A DNA stretch of 64,000 nt from Hyphomicrobiales bacterium (lineage in GTDB: Bacteria > Pseudomonadota > Alphaproteobacteria > Rhizobiales > Rhizobiaceae), in contig UCAG01000003.1 in NCBI GenBank assembly GCA_900470285.1, positions 248,001 through 312,000 of the forward strand. The letters are read 5' to 3'. The notes below the pieces were generated by a model. That model was given only the letters and a program-made list of their open reading frames with translations, was not told the origin of the DNA and did not search any database. The position numbers were made by a program, and so were the translations under genes. Each line of letters opens with the position of its first letter. Position 1 is the first letter of the stretch. Positions 20,087 through 29,315 of the stretch are shown in pieces.

Positions 20087-20353
20087 TCAGGCAGTCATAC
20101 CTTTAAGACGTGCAGCCAGACGCGATACTTTACGCGAAGCAGTGTTCTTATGAACAACGCCTTTAGAAGCGGCGCGCATCAGTTCAGGCTCAGCAATCTT
20201 GAAAGCAGCCTGCGCAGCAGCCTTGTCACCGAGTGCTACAGCATCTTCGAACTTACGTACGAAAGTGCGTACGCGGGAACGACGGGATTTGTTGACCTCG
20301 GTGCGGGCTTCGATTTTACGAACCGCTTTCTTGGCCGAAGGTGTATTGGCCAT
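20087..20353 (-). CDS. rpsT: 30S ribosomal protein S20
   Basis: An 88-aa basic 16S rRNA-binding protein, usual length. The start [19 protein letters not shown] and end [10 protein letters not shown] are typical. It is transcribed alone from its own promoter, with a leader of about 115 nt and a terminator. In E. coli S20 represses its own translation; whether that holds here is unknown. The dnaA-rpsT neighbourhood is common in Rhizobiales. Confidence 0.97.
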   Translation of the reverse strand: MANTPSAKKAVRKIEARTEVNKSRRSRVRTFVRKFEDAVALGDKAAAQAAFKIAEPELMRAASKGVVHKNTASRKVSRLAARLKGMTA

Positions 20354-20475
20354 AAATGCCTCTCTTTTTCTGTCAGCTTTCCAGCGGGCTTTTCAGCATC
20401 GACATCACATCGAAGGGGCAGGCCACCGGGCAAAAATCTATCCGGACAGCCCGAAAGCCGTCTCACTGTTGCGCG

Positions 20476-20504
20476 CTTATAGATCAGCTTGTCGGCGCCG
20501 TCAA
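20476..20504 (-). promoter_or_regulatory. Sigma70-type promoter of rpsT
   Basis: On the minus strand TTGACG and TATAAG are separated by exactly 17 bp. Transcription would start near 20468, giving a leader of about 115 nt before the rpsT ATG. Confidence 0.65.
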
Positions 20505-20613
20505 TCTGGATTCTCTCTCCACAAGGGGCTGAAACCCGTAAAAGATGGTTTCCCGAACGTTTTCTGACAGGCGATACTCCGGTTTTATGGCCGGAGCGCC
20601 CGCATAATGCGAC

Positions 20614-21387
20614 TCAGCGATTAGAGAAAGACGGACTACGCTTATCGACAAAGGCCGACATGCCTTCTTTCTGGTCTTCCGTAGCGAAAAGAGCATGGAA
20701 AGAACGGCGTTCATATTTCAGCCCTTCATGCAGTGTCGTTTCAAAAGCACGATTGACCGATTCTTTTGCCATCATCACTGAGAGTCGTGAAAAGGCAGCA
20801 ATCCGTTCCGCCGCTTTCAGAGCCTCATCCAGCAGCACTTCCGGCGCCACAACACGCGAGACCAGCCCGCAACGCTCGGCTTCTGCAGCATCCATCATCC
20901 GGCCGGTCAAAACCATGTCCATCGCTTTAGCTTTGCCTACATAACGCGCCAGACGCTGAGTACCGCCCATACCCGGAATAATGCCGAGTGTAATTTCCGG
21001 CTGACCGAATTTAGCATTATCCGCCGCAATGATGAAATCGCACATCATTGCCAACTCACAACCGCCGCCCAGCGTATAGCCGCTCACCGCAGCAATTACC
21101 GGTTTACGGATAGCGTTTATCCCTTCCCAGCCGCTTAAAAAATCCTGCCCGTAAGCATCGGCAAAAGTCAGGTTCTGCATTTCCTTAATATCGGCACCGG
21201 CAGCAAAAGCCTTTTCGGAACCGGTCAGCACAATCGCACCGATCGCATCATCCCGGTCGAATGCCTGCAACGCATTTGTCAGTTCGGTAATCAGTTGTGT
21301 GTTCAGTGCATTCAGTGCCTGTGGGCGGTTGAGCCGGATCAGACCGGTTTTGCCACGTGTTTCTGCAAGAATCGTTTCATAGGCCAT
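20614..21387 (-). CDS. Enoyl-CoA hydratase (crotonase family)
   Basis: Hydrates trans-2-enoyl-CoA in fatty-acid beta-oxidation; 257 aa. Both catalytic glutamates are present, in [12 protein letters not shown] and in [19 protein letters not shown], and the oxyanion-hole segment [11 protein letters not shown] is intact. The ATG at 21387 is preceded by GGGAG; a TTG one codon upstream is rejected. It lies 46 bp after mutM on the same strand and probably shares its transcript. Short-chain specificity is likely but not proven. Confidence 0.92.
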   Translation of the reverse strand: MAYETILAETRGKTGLIRLNRPQALNALNTQLITELTNALQAFDRDDAIGAIVLTGSEKAFAAGADIKEMQNLTFADAYGQDFLSGWEGINAIRKPVIAAVSGYTLGGGCELAMMCDFIIAADNAKFGQPEITLGIIPGMGGTQRLARYVGKAKAMDMVLTGRMMDAAEAERCGLVSRVVAPEVLLDEALKAAERIAAFSRLSVMMAKESVNRAFETTLHEGLKYERRSFHALFATEDQKEGMSAFVDKRSPSFSNR

Positions 21388-21433
21388 CAAGATACTCCCT
21401 CAGGGCAGTGATTATTTATGAACGGGAAAAGGA

Positions 21434-22321
21434 TCAGGCGCTGCAGGCAGCGCAAAAGAAAGTTGAACGCCCGTTCTGCACAATGCGCTGTATCGTTGCG
21501 CCACAGCGCCGGCACGGTTCGTCCTCACGGTCATAAACCGCAAAACTATGCTGGAAATAACCCAAGGTGCCATCAGCCTGGCGATGGTCACGCAGACTGG
21601 AACCACCTGCTACGATTGCTTCGGCAATCACCTCACGAACAGATGTGGCCAGCGATTCTGCGAGTTGCGGATCCTGTGCGACATCTCCGGCAGCCCGCAA
21701 GGGTGAAAGACCTGAGCGCCACAAAGCTTCACAGACATAAATATTGCCAAGACCGGCAATCAGCCGCTGATCCAGCAGCGCTGCCTTCAATGTAATTTTC
21801 TTGTTTCGGAATAGATCTGCCAGAATCGCACCTGACAGGCTGTTACCTGTCGGTTCGATGCCCAGGTCTTTCAGTGACGGATGTGTTTCCAGTTCTCCGG
21901 CGCCGCATAGCAACAAAAACCCGAAACGGCGCGGATCATTATAGATCACCTGACGCTGGCCGTGTGCCTCTGTCTGCAAGTGAAAAACCACATGGTCATG
22001 GGCTGTATTCTTGGAGCGCGGATAATGAAAATCATCCTCCGTCCGGTTTCCGGATGAAAAACGCAGATCAGGTTCAATCCTGTACGAGCCGGACATACCC
22101 AGATGACTGATCAGACTGGCACCGTCTTCAAATTCAATCAGCAGATATTTTGCCCGCCGCCCCAGCGAGATGATTTTTTGCCCCTGCAGGCGCTCACTCA
22201 GTTTCTCAGGAAAAGGAAAGCGCAGATCTGGGCGGTTTAAAACCAGTCCTTCAACAGTTGCACCTTCCATAACCGGCTGCAAACCACGGCGGACCGTTTC
22301 CACCTCCGGTAATTCAGGCAT
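21434..22321 (-). CDS. mutM: Formamidopyrimidine-DNA glycosylase
   Basis: Removes 8-oxoguanine and formamidopyrimidines from DNA and cleaves at the abasic site; 295 aa. The mature N-terminus [13 protein letters not shown] supplies the catalytic Pro and Glu, which fixes the start at 22321 rather than 22360. The helix-two-turn-helix region and the C-terminal zinc finger (Cys-x2-Cys ... Cys-x2-Cys, CRRCG and FCAAC) are complete. The start codon overlaps the end of deoB by eight bases, so the two are co-translated. In many relatives mutM is next to ubiE; here its upstream neighbour is deoB. Confidence 0.96.
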   Translation of the reverse strand: MPELPEVETVRRGLQPVMEGATVEGLVLNRPDLRFPFPEKLSERLQGQKIISLGRRAKYLLIEFEDGASLISHLGMSGSYRIEPDLRFSSGNRTEDDFHYPRSKNTAHDHVVFHLQTEAHGQRQVIYNDPRRFGFLLLCGAGELETHPSLKDLGIEPTGNSLSGAILADLFRNKKITLKAALLDQRLIAGLGNIYVCEALWRSGLSPLRAAGDVAQDPQLAESLATSVREVIAEAIVAGGSSLRDHRQADGTLGYFQHSFAVYDREDEPCRRCGATIQRIVQNGRSTFFCAACSA

Positions 22322-23555
22322 GTCTTTCTCCGCTGCGTCCTGATTGTCCATGGCCGGCATCAGTTGTCAGAAAATCTTCACCGGCAAGATCATTTTTCAG
22401 CCCCAGATATGCTGCTACAGATTTGCCGATATCCGCAAAACTGTTACGCATGCCGATTGTGCCGCTCCCCGCACCGGCAATCAATACGGGCACGCATTCG
22501 CGGGTATGATCGCTGCCCTGCCAACCCGGATCACAGCCATGATCTGCAGTCAAAATCAACAAATCTCCCTCGCCCATTTTACCAAGAAGCTCCGGCAGGC
22601 GCTGATCAAATGCCTCCAGTGCTGCTGCATAACCGGCAATATCGCGCCTGTGGCCATAGAGCATATCGAAATCCACCAGATTGGTGAAAATCAAATCACC
22701 GTCACCGGCTTCGTCCATTGCATTCAATGTGGCATCAACCAGCGCCTGATTGCCATGGGCTTTGCGCAATTGTGTAACACCCGATCCCGCAAAAATATCA
22801 CTGATTTTGCCAACCGCATAAACATCATGTCCTGATGCCTCAACAATATTCAGCAATGTAGGCTGCGGCGGCGGTACAGCAAAATCGCGCCGGTTGCCGG
22901 TGCGTTCAAAACTCTCCGGCGTATCACCGGTAAATGGACGAGCAATAACACGGCCGATATTCAGCGGATCTACCAGCAGGCGCAAAGCCGCGCACAGATC
23001 ATAAAGTCGCTGCAAGCCGAAATATGTTTCATGCGCAGCCACCTGCAACACGGAATCTGACGATGTATAAAAAACCGGCTTATTCGTTCGGATATGCTCC
23101 TCACCATATTGCGCAATAATTTCAGTGCCTGAGGCATGACAATTGCCCAATATTCCGCTTAAGCCCTCCTGTCGGATAATCGTATCCGTCAGATCCTCAG
23201 GAAAGGCCGGAATGCTATGCGGGAAATAACCCCAGTCAAAAGGCACCGGCAAGCCTGCAATTTCCCAGTGACCGGAAGGCGTATCCTTACCTTTTGAAAC
23301 TTCACTCGCAGTGCCCCACAGGCCTTGCAGCGGCAAGGCAGAATTAAAAACGGCAGGAAAATGACTATCCGCGAGCTGCGCCGCCTGCCCCAATCCAAGT
23401 GCCAGCATATGCGGAATATGTAATGGTATCTGTTTGTCCGTGCGAAAACGGACAATTGTTTCCAGCGTATTGGCTCCCTGATCGCCAAAAGCAGCCGCAT
23501 CCGGTGCGCCGCCTATGCCGAAAGAATCGAGGACAATAAGGATAACCCGTCGCAT
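22314..23555 (-). CDS. deoB: Phosphopentomutase
   Basis: Interconverts (deoxy)ribose 1-phosphate and 5-phosphate in nucleoside salvage; 413 aa, alkaline-phosphatase-superfamily metalloenzyme. The start [20 protein letters not shown] carries the first metal-binding Asp and marks the ATG at 23555; an upstream ATG at 23603 would add 16 unrelated residues. The [20 protein letters not shown] segment supplies the C-terminal metal ligands. It lies between the minus-strand tad genes (83 bp upstream) and mutM (overlapping). Other deo genes are not in the window. Confidence 0.95.
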   Translation of the reverse strand: MRRVILIVLDSFGIGGAPDAAAFGDQGANTLETIVRFRTDKQIPLHIPHMLALGLGQAAQLADSHFPAVFNSALPLQGLWGTASEVSKGKDTPSGHWEIAGLPVPFDWGYFPHSIPAFPEDLTDTIIRQEGLSGILGNCHASGTEIIAQYGEEHIRTNKPVFYTSSDSVLQVAAHETYFGLQRLYDLCAALRLLVDPLNIGRVIARPFTGDTPESFERTGNRRDFAVPPPQPTLLNIVEASGHDVYAVGKISDIFAGSGVTQLRKAHGNQALVDATLNAMDEAGDGDLIFTNLVDFDMLYGHRRDIAGYAAALEAFDQRLPELLGKMGEGDLLILTADHGCDPGWQGSDHTRECVPVLIAGAGSGTIGMRNSFADIGKSVAAYLGLKNDLAGEDFLTTDAGHGQSGRSGERHA

Positions 23556-23638
23556 GAGAATAGCGCCTTCAGACTGCTTCACCGAGTATTTCATGAAAGG
23601 CATATCATGAAAACCACCTTAAGCGTCAAGCAAGGAAA

Positions 23639-24277
23639 TCATCGGCACTGAGCGCAGGGAATAACATCTGAATAACGCGGACTGATAAAATAGGTCTCCT
23701 CCATGTCCATTTTCGGGAGAAGAAAAGAAAGCAGAGGAGTGTAGGTATATTGCGTCTCGACACGAATATAATTCATCGGTTCCTGACGCAGTTTCTCCGG
23801 AAGGTAAACCCGCCTTTCCGCCTGTTCCTTTGCATTGCCTTTCTCAACAAACCTGGATGTTTTCCGTGACCAGTCAAGCCTGACAATAAATGTATTACTA
23901 TTATTTACTCTCTCAACTTTAAGAAACGAAATCCTGATTTGTGGTGCAGCTACGGACGGCACCATAATTGTTGAGCCGATAGTAAAAATATCATCAAGTT
24001 GTGCCGGCAACACACTGATCTGCCGGCTCACCAGATCTCCGACAACACTGGAAACCCGGTTCACCTTACGGTTTGCATCCACACCGCGTGAAACATCAGC
24101 CACGCCTGCATAGATTATAATCAGAACCGGCAGAAGCAGCGCAAATTCCACTGCAGATACACCACGTTCGTCTTTGCTAAACTTTCTTAAGAGTGCAAAT
24201 TTATGCGTACCGAATTTTCGCAAACTGCCAGCTAAAGCCAAACGTGCTCCGTTTATTTTATGATGAAGCCCAATCAT
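23639..24277 (-). CDS. TadE/TadG-like pilus assembly protein
   Basis: A 212-aa minor pilin-like protein of the Tad pilus. A cytoplasmic N-terminus ends in KDERGVSAVEFALLLPV, where the Gly-x-x-x-Val-Glu-Phe pattern resembles the prepilin cleavage site of TadE-like pseudopilins and leads into one membrane segment at about 41-62. The rest is predicted periplasmic. It overlaps the upstream TadE-like gene by four bases (ATGA). Cleavage by the CpaA peptidase is likely from family knowledge but not shown. Confidence 0.85.
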   Translation of the reverse strand: MIGLHHKINGARLALAGSLRKFGTHKFALLRKFSKDERGVSAVEFALLLPVLIIIYAGVADVSRGVDANRKVNRVSSVVGDLVSRQISVLPAQLDDIFTIGSTIMVPSVAAPQIRISFLKVERVNNSNTFIVRLDWSRKTSRFVEKGNAKEQAERRVYLPEKLRQEPMNYIRVETQYTYTPLLSFLLPKMDMEETYFISPRYSDVIPCAQCR

Positions 24278-24894
24278 GAAAACGGTTCATTCTGCCAGGT
24301 TACAGTTGTAAACAGAGGAAGCACTCTGTCTTTATTTTCTACATTCGGATTAAAATAATAGAAAATATTGGTCAGAACCGGCCAGCGATATAATACATTA
24401 ATCTGATTAATCGTTGATGGTCCGCCCAGATTAATCCGGGAAGGGCGTCCAAGCATTCCGTTACTTGTCACAAGGTTTTTAACAGGCACTTCTGAAAAAG
24501 TACTATAATTATCCAAATTGATATAAAGATTGTTGCAATCAACGACAGGCATGAACCTTATCTTCTTACAGATACGATCCTTCACCATTTCGGGTGTTGT
24601 ATTTTCTTTTGTATCCTGCCCCGTGTAAAATCGCCGGCTCACATCTTCTGTCGCATGAGCAAGCATTTGCTGCACTGTAAAGCTCAGCCCCAGTTCAATA
24701 ATAGCAAAAATTAAAAACAAAAACGGAAAGACGACTAGCGCAAACTCAACGACCGTAACACCCCTTTCGTCCCGTCCGAACGAGCGAAATGACTTTACAA
24801 GATGTCGTGCAGAGTTTTTCTCAGACCGGTCACTCATGATTTTATTAAATTTTCCTGCATATGCCAGAAAACTAAACATCCGTAACATCATCAA
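24274..24894 (-). CDS. TadE-like pilus assembly protein
   Basis: A 206-aa TadE-family protein; the segment DERGVTVVEFALVVFPFLFL contains the pilin-like cleavage pattern and the start of the single membrane helix. The start overlaps the stop of the upstream CpaC-N-like gene (TGATG), but an ATG at 24837 before SDRSEKNSARHL would give a more typical short N-terminus. Part of a three-gene minus-strand unit facing away from cpaA. Confidence 0.85.
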   Translation of the reverse strand: MMMLRMFSFLAYAGKFNKIMSDRSEKNSARHLVKSFRSFGRDERGVTVVEFALVVFPFLFLIFAIIELGLSFTVQQMLAHATEDVSRRFYTGQDTKENTTPEMVKDRICKKIRFMPVVDCNNLYINLDNYSTFSEVPVKNLVTSNGMLGRPSRINLGGPSTINQINVLYRWPVLTNIFYYFNPNVENKDRVLPLFTTVTWQNEPFS

Positions 24895-25301
24895 GATCTG
24901 GGCGGAGCCGCGACTTTAGGCTCACAAATCGGCGTACAGGACAATACAATCATATTGGAGCCCCGGAAAACACGCGTCGTCGCCAGATCATTTTGCCCGA
25001 CCATGACCTTCTCATCCAGTAATGTATCGCCATTCTGATCCATCACAACCAGATTGGTGACACCATTATTGCGTCCGGTGAGAATAATGGTTTTGGCATC
25101 CTGCATAACGGCATCAGCAATAGCGTCATTACCAATAATGACAGATTTAACAGGCTTATCCAGACGCAGAATATGCGCCTGATCCGTCTGAACCTGTATT
25201 GCCTGAATTTCTGTTGCTGCGGCCGGATGTGTCAGAACACCACCGCCCAGAAACGCTGCCAATATCAGTTTTCTCAGATCTGTCATTTTCTTATCAGCCA
25301 T
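24891..25301 (-). CDS. Stand-alone secretin N-terminal domain protein (CpaC-N-like)
   Basis: A 136-aa exported protein. A signal peptide (LILAAFLGGGVLTHPAAA) is followed by one domain that resembles the N-terminal pilus-assembly domain of CpaC. Compare KPVKSVIIGNDAIADAVM and GRNNGVTNLVVMDQNGDTL here with DAYDILVANPATADAVT and GKSVGQTNIIVFGKDGEQI in the CpaC of this locus. The secretin pore domain is absent. Two cysteines near the end (SCTPIC) may form a disulfide. It is first in the minus-strand tad unit, back to back with cpaA. Confidence 0.8.
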   Translation of the reverse strand: MADKKMTDLRKLILAAFLGGGVLTHPAAATEIQAIQVQTDQAHILRLDKPVKSVIIGNDAIADAVMQDAKTIILTGRNNGVTNLVVMDQNGDTLLDEKVMVGQNDLATTRVFRGSNMIVLSCTPICEPKVAAPPRS

Positions 25302-25518
25302 AAAATAAGCCCCGTAGCTTACCGCACTATGCGCAACAGGGATGAAAGAACAATTAATAGCTATATTTCACTATCCGGCAGATCTGTAAGCCAGCCATAT
25401 ATATTCAGTAAAATGTGTCGCATCCGGCAGTATTAACCTGAAGGTAAAGGGCTTTAAAGTATCTCTGGCGGCAACAGAATGAAACTCAAACAATGCTTTT
25501 GCAAAGTTCAGGCCGTTT
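25302..25518. promoter_or_regulatory. Divergent tad promoter region
   Basis: The 217-bp gap separates the minus-strand TadE unit from cpaA and must hold promoters for both. A CtrA half-site TTAACC is at 25433-25438. I looked for a short Flp pilin ORF here on both strands and found none; the longest frames encode nothing pilin-like. Confidence 0.5.
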
Positions 25519-26016
25519 ATGCTCGCTTTTCTCATTGCTATGATTTTTTGCGGCACCATGATTTATGCTGCAATTTCTGATCTTCTGTTTATGAAGATAC
25601 GCAATATTGCCTGCCTGTTTCTGGCCGCAGGCTTTCTTGTTCTCGCGCCGCTTTACGGGCTGCCAGCAAAAGATATCCTGCTGCACATCGCGGCGGGAGG
25701 TACAGCTCTCGCCGTCTGTTTTGCTTTCTTCTCCATTAATGCAATGGGCGGTGGTGACGCCAAGCTGATAAGTGCCACGGTTCTGTGGACCGGGTTTTCA
25801 GCCAGTCTTGCAGATTATTTGCTTATAAGCGCCCTTGCCGGCGGCATTTTGACTTTATGTATTCTTTTGCTGCGCAAACTTATCAACAGAAGCAAAATCA
25901 AAGATATAGCTTTTCTTTACCGGCTGAGTGACCCTCAAAAAGGCATCCCCTATGGCATAGCTTTGGCCATTGCCGGTTTGTGGATATATCCCGATCTTGC
26001 TTTGGTTCAGGCCTGA
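25519..26016 (+). CDS. cpaA: Type IV prepilin peptidase CpaA/TadV
   Basis: A 165-aa inner-membrane aspartic protease (family A24) that cleaves Flp prepilins and TadE-like pseudopilins. Both catalytic aspartates are visible: in AAISDLLFMKIRN near residue 21 and in the GGGDAKL motif near 77. Four to five membrane segments fill the rest. Only the peptidase domain is present, with no N-methylation domain, as is usual for Tad systems. It starts the plus-strand unit; 148 bp separate it from cpaB. Confidence 0.92.
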   Translation: MLAFLIAMIFCGTMIYAAISDLLFMKIRNIACLFLAAGFLVLAPLYGLPAKDILLHIAAGGTALAVCFAFFSINAMGGGDAKLISATVLWTGFSASLADYLLISALAGGILTLCILLLRKLINRSKIKDIAFLYRLSDPQKGIPYGIALAIAGLWIYPDLALVQA

Positions 26017-26079
26017 AAAACAGCAGAACATTTTTTTCCGCCCACACAATCAGCAATAACTGTTTTAATAAAACCAATA

Positions 26080-26096
26080 ATAATAGTTCGTTAACC
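26080..26096 (+). promoter_or_regulatory. Candidate CtrA site upstream of cpaB
   Basis: ATAA-N7-TTAACC, with the half-site continuing as TTAACCAT, differs from the CtrA consensus TTAA-N7-TTAA by one base. It lies about 70 bp before the cpaB start. Confidence 0.4.
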
Positions 26097-26164
26097 ATAA
26101 TTATACGATTCCTGCTGCATTTAGAGTATGTGCCAAAATCACACGCTCAATGCGGGGATATCAA

Positions 26165-26974
26165 ATGAACACTTCACGCCTGATCATTCTGGCTGTTGCC
26201 GTGCTTGCTGCCGGTGCCGCAGGCTATATTGCGCTGACCATGACAGATGCCCCGCCGCAAGTCATTGAAGTCAGCGCGCCGGCTCCGGCCCTGCCTGTGA
26301 AAGATGTTCTGACCGTTTCTTCTAATCTGCCCGTAGGAGCATCATTATCCGGCCAGTTACAATGGCAGTCATGGCCGGAAAACTCTGTAACTACCGATTA
26401 CATAACCCGCGATTCACAGCCGGATGCACTGGATGTCATGCAAAAATCCAGCCTGCGCCTTCCTGTTCTCGCCGGAGAACCTATCCGCAAAGTCAAGCTG
26501 ATCGGCGAAGGTGAACAATTCATGTCCTCCTTGCTGCCGCAAGGCATGCGTGCAATCGCGACCAATATTGCAGCGGAAAGTTCCGCGGGCGGTTTCATTC
26601 TGCCCGGTGATCGTGTCGACGTGATTATTACCCGTGCCACGCGGAATGCAGCCAATGCCACTATGCCGTTTTTAACGGAAACCATCTTGGAAAATGTGCG
26701 CGTACTGGCCATCGATCAGACGATCAAAGAAGACGATGCAGGCAAAAAAGATATTATCGGCCGCACCGCAACACTGGAAGTCACCCACGAACAAGCTGAA
26801 ATCATGGCCGTTGCCCAATCTGTGGCAGACCGGATCAGCCTGACATTACGATCCGTTCGCGATGCAAAACCGGAACCGTCCAGCTCATCCGACTATCTTG
26901 TTGTTTCACCTTCTAAAAACGGGCCGGTCAAAATGATTAAATCTGGCAATCTTACTGAAGTCGGGATCAACTAA
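26165..26974 (+). CDS. cpaB: Flp pilus assembly protein CpaB/RcpC
   Basis: A 269-aa periplasmic protein anchored by one N-terminal membrane segment (LIILAVAVLAAGAAGYIAL). An SAF-type domain lies near the N-terminus and an RcpC/CpaB domain follows, with GGFILPGDRVDVIIT as its clearest motif. In the family it helps assemble or gate the secretin. The ATG at 26165 is preceded by GGGG six to ten bases upstream; an ATG at 26150 would add five residues. The stop overlaps the cpaC start by one base. Confidence 0.92.
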   Translation: MNTSRLIILAVAVLAAGAAGYIALTMTDAPPQVIEVSAPAPALPVKDVLTVSSNLPVGASLSGQLQWQSWPENSVTTDYITRDSQPDALDVMQKSSLRLPVLAGEPIRKVKLIGEGEQFMSSLLPQGMRAIATNIAAESSAGGFILPGDRVDVIITRATRNAANATMPFLTETILENVRVLAIDQTIKEDDAGKKDIIGRTATLEVTHEQAEIMAVAQSVADRISLTLRSVRDAKPEPSSSSDYLVVSPSKNGPVKMIKSGNLTEVGIN

Positions 26975-28500
26975 TGACACGTCCATCTTTTTCCTATATG
27001 CGCGGCCGCTCACAGTTGAAAACCCTGCTTCTCTCAGCTGCTTTGATTATGCCGGTTCTCTCCTCCTGTCCTGCACAAGCACAGGACGTTCAGATCTCCA
27101 GTGCGGGGCGCTCCCAGCCGGTCAATCTCGGACTAGGCAAATCGCTCGTCGTGGATCTGCCGCAGGATGCCTATGATATTCTGGTTGCAAATCCGGCAAC
27201 AGCCGATGCTGTCACCCGCACAGCACGGCGTATTTACCTGTTCGGTAAATCCGTCGGACAAACCAATATCATCGTCTTCGGCAAAGACGGAGAACAAATT
27301 GCCAGTCTTGATCTGAAGGTTGAACGTGATGTCAGCAGCCTGTCTTCTTCTTTGCGAAAATATATTCCGGGTTCCGACATTAAAATCGAACTCATCAATG
27401 ACAATATTGTTCTGACCGGATCTGTACAGACCCCACAGGATGCAGCACAGGCTGCAAAGCTTGCCGAATTACTGGTTTCAGGTGGTGAGGCAACAACAGG
27501 TCAGTATAATGACACCTCCACCTCAGCTTCCGGCGACGGCAACAATATTACCATCACCAGCGGACTTGGTCAGGAACGCCGTCGTTCCAGCAAAATCATC
27601 AATCTGATTACCATTGCCGGCGAAGATCAGGTAACGCTTAAAGTCACTGTTGCTGAAGTCAGCCGCTCTGTGATGAAACAGCTCGGCGTGAATATGATGG
27701 GCAGCGCAAGCAGTAATGGTGTAACTTTTACCGGTGTGTCGGATCGTCTTTCCGGAGCAATTGGTCAGACACTTTCGAATACAGGTTTCGGGCTGCAAAC
27801 CAAAAATTTCCGCGGCTATCTGCAGGCTATGGAAACAGCAGGCGCGATGAAAACGCTGGCTGAACCAACACTCACAGCTATTTCCGGTGAAAAAGCTGCG
27901 TTCAGAGTTGGTGGTGAATATAATGTTCTCAACAGCGTCACCACCGATGATAACGGTAAGCGTACAGCCGAGCTTGCCAAAATTGAATATGGTATCGGCC
28001 TTGAATTCATGCCGACCGTTCTGGGGCCAGGACGTATTTCGCTAAAAGTCCGCACATCTGTTTCAGAACCAACAACCGAAGGCTCAGGCTCGCAAAACTC
28101 TGACGGTGTCGGTGCGAGCATTCTCTCTTTGCGCAAGCGTGTTGCCGATACAACTGTTGAGATGCCTTCCGGCGGCTCCATGATGATTGGTGGCTTGATC
28201 CGCGATGAGACCCGCCAATCCATTAACGGCACGCCCGGCCTGTCCAAGATTCCGGTACTCGGAGCTTTGTTCCGCAGCCGTGATTTTCTGCGCAATGAAT
28301 CCGAACTGGTCGTAATTGTTACCCCTTATCTGGTACGCCCGACTGCCAGAACAGAACTGGCACGCCCTGATGATAATCTGGCTCCGCCAAGTGATGCAGC
28401 CGGCTTTGTATTGGGCAAGGTCAACCGTGTTTACGGCTCTGCAAAAACCAACCTGCCAAACGGCCGCTATAACGGCGTTGTCGGCTTCATCTACAAATAA
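26974..28500 (+). CDS. cpaC: Tad pilus outer-membrane secretin CpaC/RcpA
   Basis: A 508-aa secretin forming the outer-membrane channel for the pilus. Order: signal peptide to about residue 37 (AQAQD), pilus-assembly N-terminal domain at about 45-115, BON-like domain at about 120-165, secretin domain from about 200 with the conserved VEMPSGGSMMIGGLIRDE and ELVVIVTPYLVRP near the C-terminus. It overlaps cpaB by one base and precedes cpaD by 13 bp. Confidence 0.94.
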   Translation: MTRPSFSYMRGRSQLKTLLLSAALIMPVLSSCPAQAQDVQISSAGRSQPVNLGLGKSLVVDLPQDAYDILVANPATADAVTRTARRIYLFGKSVGQTNIIVFGKDGEQIASLDLKVERDVSSLSSSLRKYIPGSDIKIELINDNIVLTGSVQTPQDAAQAAKLAELLVSGGEATTGQYNDTSTSASGDGNNITITSGLGQERRRSSKIINLITIAGEDQVTLKVTVAEVSRSVMKQLGVNMMGSASSNGVTFTGVSDRLSGAIGQTLSNTGFGLQTKNFRGYLQAMETAGAMKTLAEPTLTAISGEKAAFRVGGEYNVLNSVTTDDNGKRTAELAKIEYGIGLEFMPTVLGPGRISLKVRTSVSEPTTEGSGSQNSDGVGASILSLRKRVADTTVEMPSGGSMMIGGLIRDETRQSINGTPGLSKIPVLGALFRSRDFLRNESELVVIVTPYLVRPTARTELARPDDNLAPPSDAAGFVLGKVNRVYGSAKTNLPNGRYNGVVGFIYK

Positions 28501-28513
28501 GAGGGCAGGCATT

Positions 28514-29230
28514 ATGAGAAAAATTACCGTTCCCTACTCCCGTTCAGTCCTCATTGGCAGCAGCCTGTTTGTGACCATGTTGCTGGCAGGATGTGCCAAT
28601 ACGCATCATGTGACAGTCGGTGCCACACCGGATGATTACCGCACCAATCACCCGATTACGATTCAGGAACGAGAGAGAACAGCTGATATTCCGGTCAGTC
28701 GTAATGACCGGAAACTCTCCATCACACAGCGCAGTATTGTCCAGAATGCAGTAGACGGCTATCGCCGTCAGGGTTCAGGCATGGTTTTCATTCTCTTGCC
28801 GGAAGGCAGTGCTAATCAGTCAGCCGCCTACCGGATCAGTATGGACATTGCCAAAGTCCTGAGACAAGGCGGGGTTCTCGCCAGCAATATTGCAACCCAG
28901 AGCTATCAGGTAAACAATTCGCAAATCTCTGCGCCTGTCCGTATCAGCTATTATGCGATGACCGCGGGGACAGGTCCTTGCGGAAGATGGCCTGCTGATA
29001 TGCTGAGCACAGCTGAAAATAAACATTATGCGAATTTCGGCTGTGCATCGCAGGCCAATCTGGCCGCACAGGTGGCCAATCCGGCTGACTTCCTCGGACC
29101 TCGTGCCACATCACCGCTGAAAGGTACGCGTAATGACCGCATTATCAGCGGAGAAGAAGGCTATGAGAATATGTCGCCGGCAGCAACTGAAGTATGGACG
29201 GAAAGCCGCAGCCGGATGGCAAATTATTAA
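28514..29230 (+). CDS. cpaD: Tad pilus assembly lipoprotein CpaD
   Basis: A 238-aa protein with a lipoprotein signal; the lipobox LLAGC places the acylated Cys near residue 27. The conserved CpaD features include GPCGRWP and FGCASQANLAAQVANPADFL in the C-terminal third. Family members are thought to act with the secretin as a pilotin-like outer-membrane lipoprotein. The ATG at 28514 is preceded by GAGGGCAGG; the open frame extends upstream into cpaC but that part has no signal peptide and is rejected. Confidence 0.92.
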   Translation: MRKITVPYSRSVLIGSSLFVTMLLAGCANTHHVTVGATPDDYRTNHPITIQERERTADIPVSRNDRKLSITQRSIVQNAVDGYRRQGSGMVFILLPEGSANQSAAYRISMDIAKVLRQGGVLASNIATQSYQVNNSQISAPVRISYYAMTAGTGPCGRWPADMLSTAENKHYANFGCASQANLAAQVANPADFLGPRATSPLKGTRNDRIISGEEGYENMSPAATEVWTESRSRMANY

Positions 29231-29315
29231 AAGCGCATAATTTCTGCCGCCGGATCCAAAAACATCATCCGGCGCGTATCATCGAAATTTTGCTTTAAAT
29301 GAGAGAACAAAGGTC

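Noticed and set aside
28316-28513. Upstream extension of cpaD into cpaC
   Set aside because: It would place the lipoprotein signal in the middle of the protein; the ATG at 28514 has a good RBS.
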